The notes under the pieces were generated by a model. It was given only the letters and a program-made list of their open reading frames with translations. It was not told where the DNA came from and ran no database searches. A stretch of DNA of 64,000 nucleotides from Treponema bryantii (GTDB lineage: Bacteria > Spirochaetota > Spirochaetia > Treponematales > Treponemataceae): the NCBI RefSeq assembly GCF_036492245.1, contig NZ_AP025286.1, positions 1,550,001 to 1,614,000 of the forward strand, written 5' to 3'. A program made the translations under genes and the position numbers. Below are positions 51,849-61,121 of the stretch, in pieces (the stretch's first letter is position 1; every line of letters starts with the position of its first letter).

Positions 51849-53836
51849 TTTGATACAAAGTCCTTAATTAGTTCTAAAACTTTATCCATATCTGGCTGTG
51901 GTGCAACAGTAATTCTCATGGAAAGATGGCTTCCTTCTGTCCAGAGACGTGTAAGGAATCCGTTAGAAGAAAGATAATCTTTAAGAGCTTGTACATCAAT
52001 TTCTTTATCTTTTTCTCCAAGATTTTCATTAAATCGGATAAAGATAAAGTTTGCAGCAGATTTATAAGCTTTAATTCCCTTAATTTTATTGATTTCAGAA
52101 ATAAAGTCATCCTTAAGTTTTATGATTGTTTTGGTAAGATTTGAATAATATTCTGTGTCTCGAAGGGCAGCAATACAAACCTTGCGTCCAATGTTAGAAA
52201 CACGGAAAGGATTCAAGTCAAGCTTGAAAACCTGCTTAGCCATTGGAGTACACAAACCGTAACCCATACGAATACCTGCAAGACCATAAAGTTTAGAGAA
52301 GGTTCTGCAGAATACAACGTTGTTATATGAACTTAAAAGATATTTAGCATCATAAGTTACTGTAGAAAGTCCAAGATATGCTTCATCAACAATAATCAGT
52401 GAAGATGGATTTTCTTTAATAATCTTCTCAAGATCATTTCTAGAAATTACAGCTCCAGTTGGATTGTGAGGTGTTGTAATAACAATGATTCTTGGTTTTG
52501 TTTTCTTAGCTTCTGAAAGAAGATTCTTAATATCAAATTCGTAAGAATCTTTACCAGGAACAACATCATAATAAGCAGCCTTAGCATGGCGTAATTCACA
52601 AACTGATTTATAGTAATTCCATGCAGGATTTGAAATAAGTACTGTATCATCCTTATTCAAAACAATTGTCATGATTGTTTTTATAACATCAGAACTTCCT
52701 GAATGGATAAAAATAGAATCAGTAGGAATCTCTGTTACTTTTGAAACTTCAATTGCAAGTTCATCTTCACGGGTAAGATCGTATAAATACAAATCTTCCA
52801 TTTTTGCATTATGAAGAACTTCAAGACACTTTGGACTAGGTCCAAAAAGGTTCTCGTTTACATGCATACGGCCTGTAAGTTGTTCTGTAGCAACAACAGA
52901 ATACTGTTTAGTATCAGAATAATTTGAAAGATATGAAATACGCTGTGTTGAGTTAATCAGTTCATCTTCTTGAAAAAACTGATCGATAAATTCCTTGAAG
53001 TTAGGGTAGAACTGAAGAATATCATCAGTTGTATCAAATTCTTTACATTCAGAATCATCATAGCGTTTAATCTTCATTAAAAGTTCAGTAATATGCTTAA
53101 TCTGGAAATCATCCCAAAGCATATACTTCATATCTGGATCGTAATATTCCTTTACCATGAGGTCTACAAATTTAGCACTGAAAGATTTTGAGAAGAATGC
53201 TTCGCCGATTGTATACCAGGCTTTTTCTCCACCTTTCTTTACTTCAGTCATATATCCACGATCATCAAGACCTTTTACACAATATTCATTACAGAACTCA
53301 TCTGAATAAAGACATCCGTAATAAGAATCATAAACATAGTCACGATAAACGTTATGAGCAAACCAGTTATCTGAACAGCAGATATAACTTGCTTTGATAT
53401 AATCCTTAGCAGCATAAAGGGAAGACATGTTGTTCTTTTCTTCCCATTCTGTGTTATCAATTACAATAAGCTCAGGATATTTTTTTGCCATCTCGTAGTA
53501 TCGTTCTTTAAGATATCCAACTACAAGTACAATCTCTTTAATTCCAGCATCATGAAGCTGTTTAATCTGGCGTTCTACCATTGTATCGCCTTTAATTTCA
53601 AACAAACCTTTTGGAAGGTAGTTAGAAAGCGGCATACAACGGCGACTTCGGCCTGCAGCCATAATAATAGCATTGTCAACTTTATATGGAGCCAGAGCTT
53701 CTATACCGTCATTAGTAACTTTATTGTTTTTTACCCATCCGGCTTTTGTACAGCTTAAGATAGTATCTTTATTGAATCCTGTTGTATCTTCTTTACGGCG
53801 TACTGCCATGATGTAATCAAATTCTTGTTCTGTCAT
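51845..53836 (-). CDS. Fusion of LicC-like cytidylyltransferase and HisC/CobD-like PLP enzyme
   Basis: The 663-residue protein has three parts. Residues 1-50 resemble a small winged helix, as in LicC-type proteins. Residues 54-285 form a nucleotidyltransferase with IIMAAGRSRRC (57-67), LPKGL (74-78) and metal-site WDDF (241-244). Residues 325-663 form a fold-type I PLP enzyme with NENLFGPSP (327-335), PHNPTG (456-461), DEAY (484-487) and Schiff-base Lys515 in FSKLYGLAGIRMG. The PLP half resembles HisC aminotransferase and CobD/serine-phosphate decarboxylase. It may make an amino-alcohol phosphate and activate it with CTP. An AAAGGAG ribosome binding site precedes the start. Confidence 0.88.
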   Translation of the reverse strand: MTEQEFDYIMAVRRKEDTTGFNKDTILSCTKAGWVKNNKVTNDGIEALAPYKVDNAIIMAAGRSRRCMPLSNYLPKGLFEIKGDTMVERQIKQLHDAGIKEIVLVVGYLKERYYEMAKKYPELIVIDNTEWEEKNNMSSLYAAKDYIKASYICCSDNWFAHNVYRDYVYDSYYGCLYSDEFCNEYCVKGLDDRGYMTEVKKGGEKAWYTIGEAFFSKSFSAKFVDLMVKEYYDPDMKYMLWDDFQIKHITELLMKIKRYDDSECKEFDTTDDILQFYPNFKEFIDQFFQEDELINSTQRISYLSNYSDTKQYSVVATEQLTGRMHVNENLFGPSPKCLEVLHNAKMEDLYLYDLTREDELAIEVSKVTEIPTDSIFIHSGSSDVIKTIMTIVLNKDDTVLISNPAWNYYKSVCELRHAKAAYYDVVPGKDSYEFDIKNLLSEAKKTKPRIIVITTPHNPTGAVISRNDLEKIIKENPSSLIIVDEAYLGLSTVTYDAKYLLSSYNNVVFCRTFSKLYGLAGIRMGYGLCTPMAKQVFKLDLNPFRVSNIGRKVCIAALRDTEYYSNLTKTIIKLKDDFISEINKIKGIKAYKSAANFIFIRFNENLGEKDKEIDVQALKDYLSSNGFLTRLWTEGSHLSMRITVAPQPDMDKVLELIKDFVSK

Positions 53837-53905
53837 AAAAACTCCTTTTATAAAACAAACAATTACAATGAATTTTTGTTAAAATATTTTAATATCAATA
53901 ACTAA

Positions 53906-56611
53906 TTAATTCAATAAATCTGTCGCTTGTGTCCAATTTTCATCAACAAAAATATTATCTTTTACTTTATACCAAGATTCTGGTTTAACAGTAAAGGTAT
54001 AAGAACTTTTGCTGTGATGTGGCATAAAAATGTTATCAATAGTGATTAGAACTCCATCTTTCTTTGCATCTGAGTTAATCTGTTTTCCAGTAAAAGGATT
54101 TATTGGATTATCAATAACACCTTCACATGCTATGGTTGGTGTATCTGCATTTGTCATAAAAGACATATCAGTTTTTATAGGACCTGTTGAATTAAAATCT
54201 TTTACAAGTAGTAATGGATTAAGATGATCTTTTCTATACTTACCGTCTACTCGTGGATTATTATAATTTTCATCTGAGGTATTTCCATATCCAATTCCGT
54301 GATCAGCAACTATAATAATTTTTGTGTTATCATAGGCATCATTTTCTTTTAGATAGTCTGCAAAATCTGCAATCTTAAATAAACATGCTGTATTAATATC
54401 ATATGATGAATGAAAATGAATTGAGTGATCAATTTTTTTTGTAATATCCAGATAAGAAATATCTTCATTTGAATGAGTTGCTTCATTAGTAATTACAATT
54501 AAATTACCAGTATTTGAATTGAAATCAGTTATTTCTGGTAAGAAATATTCAGCACTGTACCAGTCAAGGAAAGAATCCATATCAACGGCACCTTCTGCTC
54601 CCCACCAGGAACCTTTATAATATACAACTGGTCGTAAAACTGCTGCCGATTCACGGAATAAACTTACCCAGAAGAGATTTCTGTTTGCACTTTGAATAAG
54701 CGAAAGTTGATTTGTCGTTTTTAATCGTTTTTTTAGTTCTCCAGTATATCGTCCATTTAGAGTATATGCTGAAATTTTAGGGTAATTCTCCATAAAACTT
54801 AAATCAGCTACATAACTATAATTACCCCATGACAAGTCAGAAACTGTAGCAGTATAGTTTTTTTGTTCTGTAAAAATCAATGGTAAAAGAAGAAGTGATT
54901 CATTATGTTTATTCTTTAATAATTCAGTATCTCGTTTATTCATTTCAAAAGGAGTATATTCATAACCACCATAAACTCCAGGGCTTCCCATGAAAGTATG
55001 TCCATTAAATGAAATTGTATTAGGATAGAAAGTAAAGCCACTGAGTTTTTCATTTAGTTCTGGAAAATCTTTTAATATATATGGGAAGAAAGAACTTTCT
55101 GCTCGATCCTGCATTATAATAATTACATTTTTTTCAGTTTTTGAGAGGTGGAATTTAGTTGCAAAATCAGATTCTTTTGTATTTGAATTTGCAATTCGTG
55201 CTGCTTCGAAGGCTTTATATTCTTTTTTTATTTTTGATATATTGATAATTCCAAAAAGCGAAAATGAAGCAAAAGTAATAAGTATTAAACTTGTAAAAAT
55301 AGAATTCTTTTTACGAGAAAGAATAAAAGGAATAAGGGTAATAATAAGAATATTTACAAAAAGATTTAATATGATAAAAAACTTTGATTGAGCTTCAATT
55401 CCACCTATGAATTTTAAAGTAATATCCATTGAACCATAATTACCGGAGAATGCAAATGCATTAATTGAAAAGCCTACAAGCATAATTGAAAAAATGGTAG
55501 CAATTATAGTCTGGATTTTTTTATTAAATAGAAAATAAATACAAAGAGGCCATATAACAAAAAGTCCCATGCTCTGCCAGAAAGGGGCATGTAGGAAATT
55601 TGTTGGAGAAGTATAATTTTCGATATTTGAAAATTCCTGAACAGAAGAAGATATCAGGTTAGTTGGTAATACAAGACCAGTTAATACACAAAGTCCAAGT
55701 GCAGAAAATAAAAACAATCGGAAACGTTTAGTTTTTTCTTCTACAAGATTTGAAAGAGGTTTATTTAAAAGCCAGTTTATACCCTTTAAATAAACTGGAA
55801 TACCAATTAAAAGCAGCATAGGTAGCGCTGCTGCCATGCGTTTTTTAGGTGAAGCTCCGCCATCATATATAAATAAAACAAAAATGACTACAAATAAACA
55901 GCCTGCAACCATCAAATAATAAAGAACTTTAATTGGATTTTTTAGTTTATAAAAAATATTCTTTATAAGACTGAAAATGTTATTCATTGTCCAGTAAAGA
56001 ACCAGACCTGCTGGACTTGAATATAAGAGTATAAGGAAAATTAAAGCCATTCCATAAATCTGGAATTTTTCTTTAATAGGAAATCCTTTTGTATAAATTG
56101 CTCCGGCAATAATATTTATAATTGTCATTGCAATAGGAAGAATATTAACAGGGAATGAACCTATCTTAAAGATAGCATCTTGTTGTCCCATGTCACGGAT
56201 AAAAAGAAATGACTGACCTTGTAAAGCTGGCATTTTGGAAAGACAAGAATATGCAGCCATAAAAAATGGAATTTGAATTAAAAGACCAAAACTGGAACGA
56301 AGTGCCATCATAGGGTGATAATGATTCTGCTTATAATAAGTTGAAAGAATCATGTATTGTTCATCACCTTTAAATGCTTTTTTGATTCGTTCAATTCCTG
56401 GTTTTAGTTTTGTCTGTGTATCACGTTCTATTTGCTGCCATTTTTCTGCAACAATATAAAGTGGAAGACAGAGCAGTGTAACTGTAAGACTAACTCCGAG
56501 AATAGCAATGCCAGTATTGTCAAAAAGTTTATCAAAAGTTTTATAAGAAATTTCGATTAATTGAACAATCGGGTAAAGAATAACAGTATATAAAATATTT
56601 GCAAGATTCAT
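53906..56611 (-). CDS. YidC/Oxa1-like domain fused to sulfatase-fold (LTA-synthase-like) phosphotransferase
   Basis: The 901-residue protein starts with a complete YidC/Oxa1 domain (about 1-225): GIAILGVSLTVTLLCLPL, LLIQIPFFMAAY and LLYSSPAGLVLYWTMNNIFSLIKN. Several more membrane helices (about 230-470) follow. An extracytoplasmic alkaline-phosphatase/sulfatase domain (about 490-870) holds metal-site candidates Asp502 (IIMQDRAE), Thr539 (GHTFMG), Asp770-His771 (VADHG) and His796 (KDHLNP). The insertase groove Arg is Thr45 here. The catalytic half resembles LTA synthases and phosphoethanolamine transferases. It starts 4 bases from the preceding gene's end in the glycan operon and has an AGGAG sequence. 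Confidence 0.85.
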   Translation of the reverse strand: MNLANILYTVILYPIVQLIEISYKTFDKLFDNTGIAILGVSLTVTLLCLPLYIVAEKWQQIERDTQTKLKPGIERIKKAFKGDEQYMILSTYYKQNHYHPMMALRSSFGLLIQIPFFMAAYSCLSKMPALQGQSFLFIRDMGQQDAIFKIGSFPVNILPIAMTIINIIAGAIYTKGFPIKEKFQIYGMALIFLILLYSSPAGLVLYWTMNNIFSLIKNIFYKLKNPIKVLYYLMVAGCLFVVIFVLFIYDGGASPKKRMAAALPMLLLIGIPVYLKGINWLLNKPLSNLVEEKTKRFRLFLFSALGLCVLTGLVLPTNLISSSVQEFSNIENYTSPTNFLHAPFWQSMGLFVIWPLCIYFLFNKKIQTIIATIFSIMLVGFSINAFAFSGNYGSMDITLKFIGGIEAQSKFFIILNLFVNILIITLIPFILSRKKNSIFTSLILITFASFSLFGIINISKIKKEYKAFEAARIANSNTKESDFATKFHLSKTEKNVIIIMQDRAESSFFPYILKDFPELNEKLSGFTFYPNTISFNGHTFMGSPGVYGGYEYTPFEMNKRDTELLKNKHNESLLLLPLIFTEQKNYTATVSDLSWGNYSYVADLSFMENYPKISAYTLNGRYTGELKKRLKTTNQLSLIQSANRNLFWVSLFRESAAVLRPVVYYKGSWWGAEGAVDMDSFLDWYSAEYFLPEITDFNSNTGNLIVITNEATHSNEDISYLDITKKIDHSIHFHSSYDINTACLFKIADFADYLKENDAYDNTKIIIVADHGIGYGNTSDENYNNPRVDGKYRKDHLNPLLLVKDFNSTGPIKTDMSFMTNADTPTIACEGVIDNPINPFTGKQINSDAKKDGVLITIDNIFMPHHSKSSYTFTVKPESWYKVKDNIFVDENWTQATDLLN

Positions 56612-56614
56612 TAT

Positions 56615-57697
56615 CTAAAACTCCTGAAGATTATTCTGTAAAATATTATACAGTTTTTGTGCAGCTTTGTCATAAGTATAATTATTTAACACTTCTGCAA
56701 CCTTATAGTTATAATCTGATGGAAGATTTGTAAGCAGATTTTCCAGATTACAATTTGAATCATAAGGGTTTATATAAACAGCACTGTTTTTATAAATTTC
56801 TGGAAGACTTGCTGCGTTAGCAATTATAATTTTTGCACCTACAGAAAGTGCTTCCAGAGGAGGAATTCCAAAACCTTCATAATAGCTTGGAAAAATGAAT
56901 GCTTTACAGTTTTTCATAAGCCATTTGACTTGAGAATCTGTAACATATCCTAAGAGTTTTACGTTTGGAAGATTCTTTAAAACTGCAATATCTCCACTAA
57001 CAAAGCCAGAAACAGCCTTTCCGCTTATTGCAAATTTTTCTTCCGGATGATCGACTGCGTACTTTGCTATCCAACCAAGATTTTTACGTTTCTGAAGAGA
57101 ACCAAGAGTAAAATAAAAAGTTCCGGGAGTTAAAAAGCCATCCGAATCTGCAAGAGATTCATATTTTACATCTCGAAAATGTTCCCAGCCATTCGGGATT
57201 ACTTCTATATTTAGTTTTATTGTTTTATATATCTTTTGAATTTGTTCTTTTGAAAAATCTGAAACTGTAAGAACTTTTTTGGCATTATGAACAATGTTTC
57301 TGTAATTAAAACAACTGTATAAACGCACAAGTTTTTCTTTTATAGAACAAAAATCTTGTGGATATTGCTTTGCATATATATCGTGTATAAAACTGATTCC
57401 ACAATTGCGCCCAAGTGGGGCAGTGTTACTAAAATTAATTCCAGTTGCCTGAAATCGTTTACACCAGCATGCAAATTGGAATAAATCCCAAAGTGGAAAA
57501 CTTTTAAGTTGTTTATCAGATTTTATTATTTTTATATTTTGAAATTGAGGAACTGTTTTTGCGTTTGATGGAATAATAATTCCTATATAATCATTTGAAG
57601 TTAATAGTTTATCTAATCGTTTACATATTTCAAAAGCAAAGCGTTCAATTCCTGTTAGATTCCTACATAAGAAATTAGAATTAATAAGATATTTCAT
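56615..57697 (-). CDS. GT4-family glycosyltransferase
   Basis: A 360-residue GT-B enzyme with LTGIERFAFEICKRLDKLL in the acceptor domain, KKVLTVSDFSKEQIQKI, FYFTLGSLQKRKNLGWIAKY and the donor motif FIFPSYYEGFGIPPLEALSVGAKIIIANAASLPEIY. The layout is that of GT4 mannosyl- and other retaining transferases in surface glycan clusters; the sugar is unknown. It lies 8 bases after the UDP-glucose dehydrogenase gene and 3 bases before the YidC fusion, so it belongs to the same operon. Confidence 0.9.
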   Translation of the reverse strand: MKYLINSNFLCRNLTGIERFAFEICKRLDKLLTSNDYIGIIIPSNAKTVPQFQNIKIIKSDKQLKSFPLWDLFQFACWCKRFQATGINFSNTAPLGRNCGISFIHDIYAKQYPQDFCSIKEKLVRLYSCFNYRNIVHNAKKVLTVSDFSKEQIQKIYKTIKLNIEVIPNGWEHFRDVKYESLADSDGFLTPGTFYFTLGSLQKRKNLGWIAKYAVDHPEEKFAISGKAVSGFVSGDIAVLKNLPNVKLLGYVTDSQVKWLMKNCKAFIFPSYYEGFGIPPLEALSVGAKIIIANAASLPEIYKNSAVYINPYDSNCNLENLLTNLPSDYNYKVAEVLNNYTYDKAAQKLYNILQNNLQEF

Positions 57698-57705
57698 AAA
57701 TAATT

Positions 57706-58896
57706 TTAGTCTCTACTATATAAATCTCTTGTATAAACTTTGTCTTTTACATCATTAAGTTCATCTGTAAGTCGATTAGCAAGAATTATATCGCATTTGT
57801 TTTTAAAAGAATTTAAATCTTTAATAATTTCTGAATTAAAGAAATTATCTCCTTTATAAGTTGGTTCATAAACAACGACATTTATTCCTTTTGCTTTGAT
57901 TCGTTTCATAACACCCTGGATTGAACTCTGACGGAAGTTGTCACTGTTTGCTTTCATTGTAAGACGGTATACACCAACTGTTTCAGGTTTTTTTGCAATA
58001 ATCTGGTCAGCAATAAAATCTTTGCGGGTAACGTTAGATTCAACAATAGCACGGATAAGATTCTGAGGTACATTATTATAATTAGCAAGCAACTGTTTTG
58101 TATCCTTTGGAAGACAATAACCGCCATATCCAAAACTTGGGTTATTATAGAAGTCTCCAATTCTTGGATCCAGACATATACCTTGAATTATCTGTTTTGT
58201 ATTCAAACCGCGAACTACAGCATAAGTATCCAGTTCATTAAAATAGGCAACTCGTAAAGCAAGATAAGTATTTGCAAAAAGCTTTATCGCTTCAGCTTCA
58301 GTACAATGAGGGTGAAGAACAGGAATTTCATCAGCAGGTTTTAAAGCTCCCTGTTTAAGAAGTTCAGCAAATTGAATTGCTTTGTCTTTTAATTTTTCAT
58401 CATCCTTTGGATAACTTGTCACAATTCTGCTTGGATAAAGATTGTCATAAAGTGCATGACCTTCTCGTAAGAATTCAGGACTAAAAATCATATTTAAGTA
58501 ACCAGTATCTTCACGTAATTTTTCTGTATATCCAACAGGAACTGTTGATTTGATTACAACTGTAGCGGTTGAGCCGCATTCTTTTATTATATCCATTACA
58601 GTATCAATGCTTGATGTGTCAAAATAATTTTTATCTGGATTATAGTTTGTTGGAGTTGAAATAATAATAAAATCAGCATCTTTATAAGCGGAAGCACCAT
58701 CTGTTGTAGCATTCAAATTCAGATCTTTTGTTTCTAAGTATTCTTCAATTTCTTTATCAATAATTGGTGATTTTTTATTATTAATTAGATTTACTTTTTC
58801 CTGAATTATATCTACTGCGGTTACTTCATTATTTTGAGCTAAAAGTATAGCATTAGATAGTCCAACATATCCTGTTCCTGCGACTGCGATTTTCAT
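57706..58896 (-). CDS. ugd: UDP-glucose 6-dehydrogenase
   Basis: The 396-residue protein begins with the NAD-binding [20 protein letters not shown]. It has [37 protein letters not shown], and the catalytic Cys (near residue 262) in [15 protein letters not shown]. This is the short form of UDP-glucose dehydrogenase common in capsule clusters. It oxidises UDP-glucose to UDP-glucuronate, which the epimerase two genes upstream (59907-60944) can turn into UDP-galacturonate. Other nucleotide-sugar dehydrogenases share these motifs, but the SPEFLREG form favours UDP-glucose. Confidence 0.93.
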   Translation of the reverse strand: MKIAVAGTGYVGLSNAILLAQNNEVTAVDIIQEKVNLINNKKSPIIDKEIEEYLETKDLNLNATTDGASAYKDADFIIISTPTNYNPDKNYFDTSSIDTVMDIIKECGSTATVVIKSTVPVGYTEKLREDTGYLNMIFSPEFLREGHALYDNLYPSRIVTSYPKDDEKLKDKAIQFAELLKQGALKPADEIPVLHPHCTEAEAIKLFANTYLALRVAYFNELDTYAVVRGLNTKQIIQGICLDPRIGDFYNNPSFGYGGYCLPKDTKQLLANYNNVPQNLIRAIVESNVTRKDFIADQIIAKKPETVGVYRLTMKANSDNFRQSSIQGVMKRIKAKGINVVVYEPTYKGDNFFNSEIIKDLNSFKNKCDIILANRLTDELNDVKDKVYTRDLYSRD

Positions 58897-58908
58897 TTTA
58901 AACCTCGA

Positions 58909-59904
58909 TTATTTTTTGAGTTTTTTTCCTAAAGTACGTAGAAAAGAAGCTTGTACTTCCATAAAAGTAAAAAGCCCTGGTAATTTTTCTTTGATATCTG
59001 CAAGTGTAAAAGTTAAAGGCGACTGCATAATACTTACAATTCTTTTATCATTTATTAAATGTACATTGTTAAATTGAAACTTTGGTTCCAAAATCATTTT
59101 CTGAATATCTTCTGGAATAGCTCCAGATTCTTTAATACGATTCTGTAAGTTTTTATCAGCAAGTTTATAATATGGAATATAATTTTTACCACTAAATTCA
59201 CTGGAATAATAATGAATAATTTTTGCATCCTTTAGATATGCTAAACCTCCGTGACTCGGTTGACAATTCCATATACCGTTTAGATGCCCCATTTTCAGAC
59301 CAGTACGATAATTAGCTTCATTTAATGCACTTTGGTCATGAAAATCATGCTTTTTATATGCAGAATATTTCCATACTTCATTCCATGTTTTAAACAATTG
59401 TTTTGTCTGTTCACCTTCTTTAGCAAGAATAATTCCACCATTTATATTGCACTCAGATTGCTGTGTTCCCTTAAAGCCAAGTTTTTTATCTCGTTTTAAA
59501 AAATAATTTTTATGAATATGATCTTCTAACATACAGTGTCCATCAAGAACCCCGGCCGTTTCAAAAGATTCATTTTTAATTGAAGATAAATCATCACAAA
59601 TTATAGTATCGCAATCAATGTATAAAAAAGAACCTTCAACATAATCAGGAATAGAAGTTTTAATCAAACGACTACGTTCTATATTGGTAACTGAATTATC
59701 AAAGTCAATTGTTTTGATTAAACTTGCAACTGATTTAAGTTCTGTACGTTTATATTCAAGAGTAAAAGAAGATGCTGTTTTGTCATCAACAAGAACAATT
59801 ATATCGGCATTTGGCATTTTTTGTCTAAGTGACCATACCGACATAAGACATTGCTCATAATACAAATCTTTAGGTGTTGAAGTCAGTACATAAACAAATT
59901 TCAT
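58909..59904 (-). CDS. GT8-like GT-A glycosyltransferase
   Basis: The 331-residue protein begins with MKFVYVLTSTPKDLYYEQCLMSVWSLRQKMPNADIIVLVD, the usual start of GT-A enzymes acting on nucleotide sugars. It has the metal-binding FLYIDCDTIICDDLS block (about 94-108), NINGGIILA and an HDQSALNEA segment as in GT8 (glycogenin/galactosyltransferase) relatives. Specificity is unknown; given ugd and the UDP-glucuronate epimerase on each side, UDP-GlcA or UDP-GalA are possible donors. It lies between them with gaps of 2 and 12 bases. Confidence 0.75.
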   Translation of the reverse strand: MKFVYVLTSTPKDLYYEQCLMSVWSLRQKMPNADIIVLVDDKTASSFTLEYKRTELKSVASLIKTIDFDNSVTNIERSRLIKTSIPDYVEGSFLYIDCDTIICDDLSSIKNESFETAGVLDGHCMLEDHIHKNYFLKRDKKLGFKGTQQSECNINGGIILAKEGEQTKQLFKTWNEVWKYSAYKKHDFHDQSALNEANYRTGLKMGHLNGIWNCQPSHGGLAYLKDAKIIHYYSSEFSGKNYIPYYKLADKNLQNRIKESGAIPEDIQKMILEPKFQFNNVHLINDKRIVSIMQSPLTFTLADIKEKLPGLFTFMEVQASFLRTLGKKLKK

Positions 59905-59906
59905 AT

Positions 59907-60944
59907 TTATCTATTGTAATAAGTTTTATACCATTTTGCAAATGCAGAAAGTCCCTGTTCAAGTGTTGTAGATGGTTTAAAATCAAAGTCTTTTTCAAGT
60001 TCTGAAACATCTGCATAAGTCTGATAAACATCTCCAGGTTGCATTGGAAGAAGTTCTTTCTTGCCAGGTTCAGAAATAATTCCTTCTTTTATCAGACAAT
60101 TTTCCAAAATTTCAACAAAATTCATAAGGCTGGAAGGTTTATTATTTCCGATATTATAAACTTTATAAGGGGCACCATCCTCTGTTTCTTTAGGTATTTT
60201 TTGAATTACATTAATGATTCCTTTTACAATATCGTCAACAAAAGTAAAATCACGGTACATATCGCCCATATTATAAATCTGAATAGGTTCTCCTTTTACA
60301 AGCTTATTAGTAAACTTAAAATATGCCATATCTGGTCGACCCATAGGACCATAAACTGTAAAAAATCGTAAACCTGTACTTGGAATTTTATATAGTTTAG
60401 AGTAGGCATGTGCAAATAATTCATTTGACTTCTTTGTAGCAGCATAAAGGGAAACTGGATTATCTACTTTGTCATCTGTTGAATATGGAACTTTTTTATT
60501 AGAACCATAAACACTGGATGAAGATGCATATATAAGATGCTTTACAGGATTTTCTGTCTGCATTGTAGAACGACATGCTTCAAGTATATTATAAAAACCA
60601 ATAATGTTTGAATGAATATAACTTTCTGGATTAGTAATTGAATAACGCACTCCTGCTTGTGCTGCAAGATTTACAACAATAGTTGGCTTATAGTTAGAAA
60701 AAACATTATTAAGAAAGTTTTGATCAGCAATATCTCCTTTAAGAAATGTAACCTTTCCTTTAGTATTTTTAAGCATATTAAGTCGTTCTTCTTTTAAGGA
60801 AATATCATAATAGTCTGTTATAGAGTCAATTCCAATAATTGATATAGAAGAAAATTGTTCCATAAGAGCTTTAGTAAGGAAACTTCCGATGAATCCTGCA
60901 GCGCCGGTGATTAAAATTGTTTGGTTGGAAAGTGTAATATTCAT
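59907..60944 (-). CDS. UDP-glucuronate 4-epimerase (SDR family)
   Basis: The 345-residue SDR enzyme has the NAD-binding TGAAGFIGS (13-21), VNLAAQAGVRYSITNP, the SSSSVYG block, YAATKKSNE with the catalytic YxxxK, TVYGPMGRPDMAYFKFT and YRDFTFVDDIVKGI. The AGVRYS and RPDMA features are characteristic of UDP-glucuronate 4-epimerases of capsule clusters (LpsL/Cap1J type). It makes UDP-galacturonate from the product of ugd. It is the first gene of the long leftward operon and has an AAGGATG ribosome binding site just behind a perfect 8-base hairpin. Confidence 0.9.
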   Translation of the reverse strand: MNITLSNQTILITGAAGFIGSFLTKALMEQFSSISIIGIDSITDYYDISLKEERLNMLKNTKGKVTFLKGDIADQNFLNNVFSNYKPTIVVNLAAQAGVRYSITNPESYIHSNIIGFYNILEACRSTMQTENPVKHLIYASSSSVYGSNKKVPYSTDDKVDNPVSLYAATKKSNELFAHAYSKLYKIPSTGLRFFTVYGPMGRPDMAYFKFTNKLVKGEPIQIYNMGDMYRDFTFVDDIVKGIINVIQKIPKETEDGAPYKVYNIGNNKPSSLMNFVEILENCLIKEGIISEPGKKELLPMQPGDVYQTYADVSELEKDFDFKPSTTLEQGLSAFAKWYKTYYNR

Positions 60945-60956
60945 TTTTCATCCTTA

Positions 60957-60986
60957 ATATCTTTTAGATTAAAGATATATATTATA
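60957..60986 (-). promoter_or_regulatory. Hairpin and -10 at the head of the long glycan operon
   Basis: ATATCTTT (60957-60964) and AAAGATAT (60971-60978) form a perfect hairpin with a 6-base loop, directly upstream of the ribosome binding site of the epimerase gene. A TATAAT on the minus strand (60981-60986) would start transcription inside the hairpin, so it may act as a DNA operator. If transcription starts further upstream, at a TTGAGT-N17-TAAAAT pair, it lies in the leader. Confidence 0.4.
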
Positions 60987-61085
60987 ATTAATATTTTATA
61001 AGTATTGTTTTGTAAACTCAATAGATGAATATAATCCTTTTTATATATAAAAAAAATATATTTTATAATAATACTATAATTAATT

Positions 61086-61113
61086 TTGTATTTATTATAA
61101 AAGAGTTTATAAT
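61086..61113 (+). promoter_or_regulatory. Promoter of the acyltransferase gene, predicted leaderless
   Basis: TTGTAT (61086-61091) and TATAAT (61108-61113) are 16 bases apart. The ATG at 61122 follows the -10 by 8 bases and has no Shine-Dalgarno. The whole interval is extremely AT-rich, which lowers confidence. Confidence 0.4.
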
Positions 61114-61121
61114 TATTTATA

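Noticed and set aside
51845-53836. Identification of the fusion as PntC (phosphonate cytidylyltransferase/transaminase)
   Set aside because: The domain order is alike, but the PLP half has HisC/CobD-type motifs and no phosphonate biosynthesis genes are seen nearby, so the name was not used.
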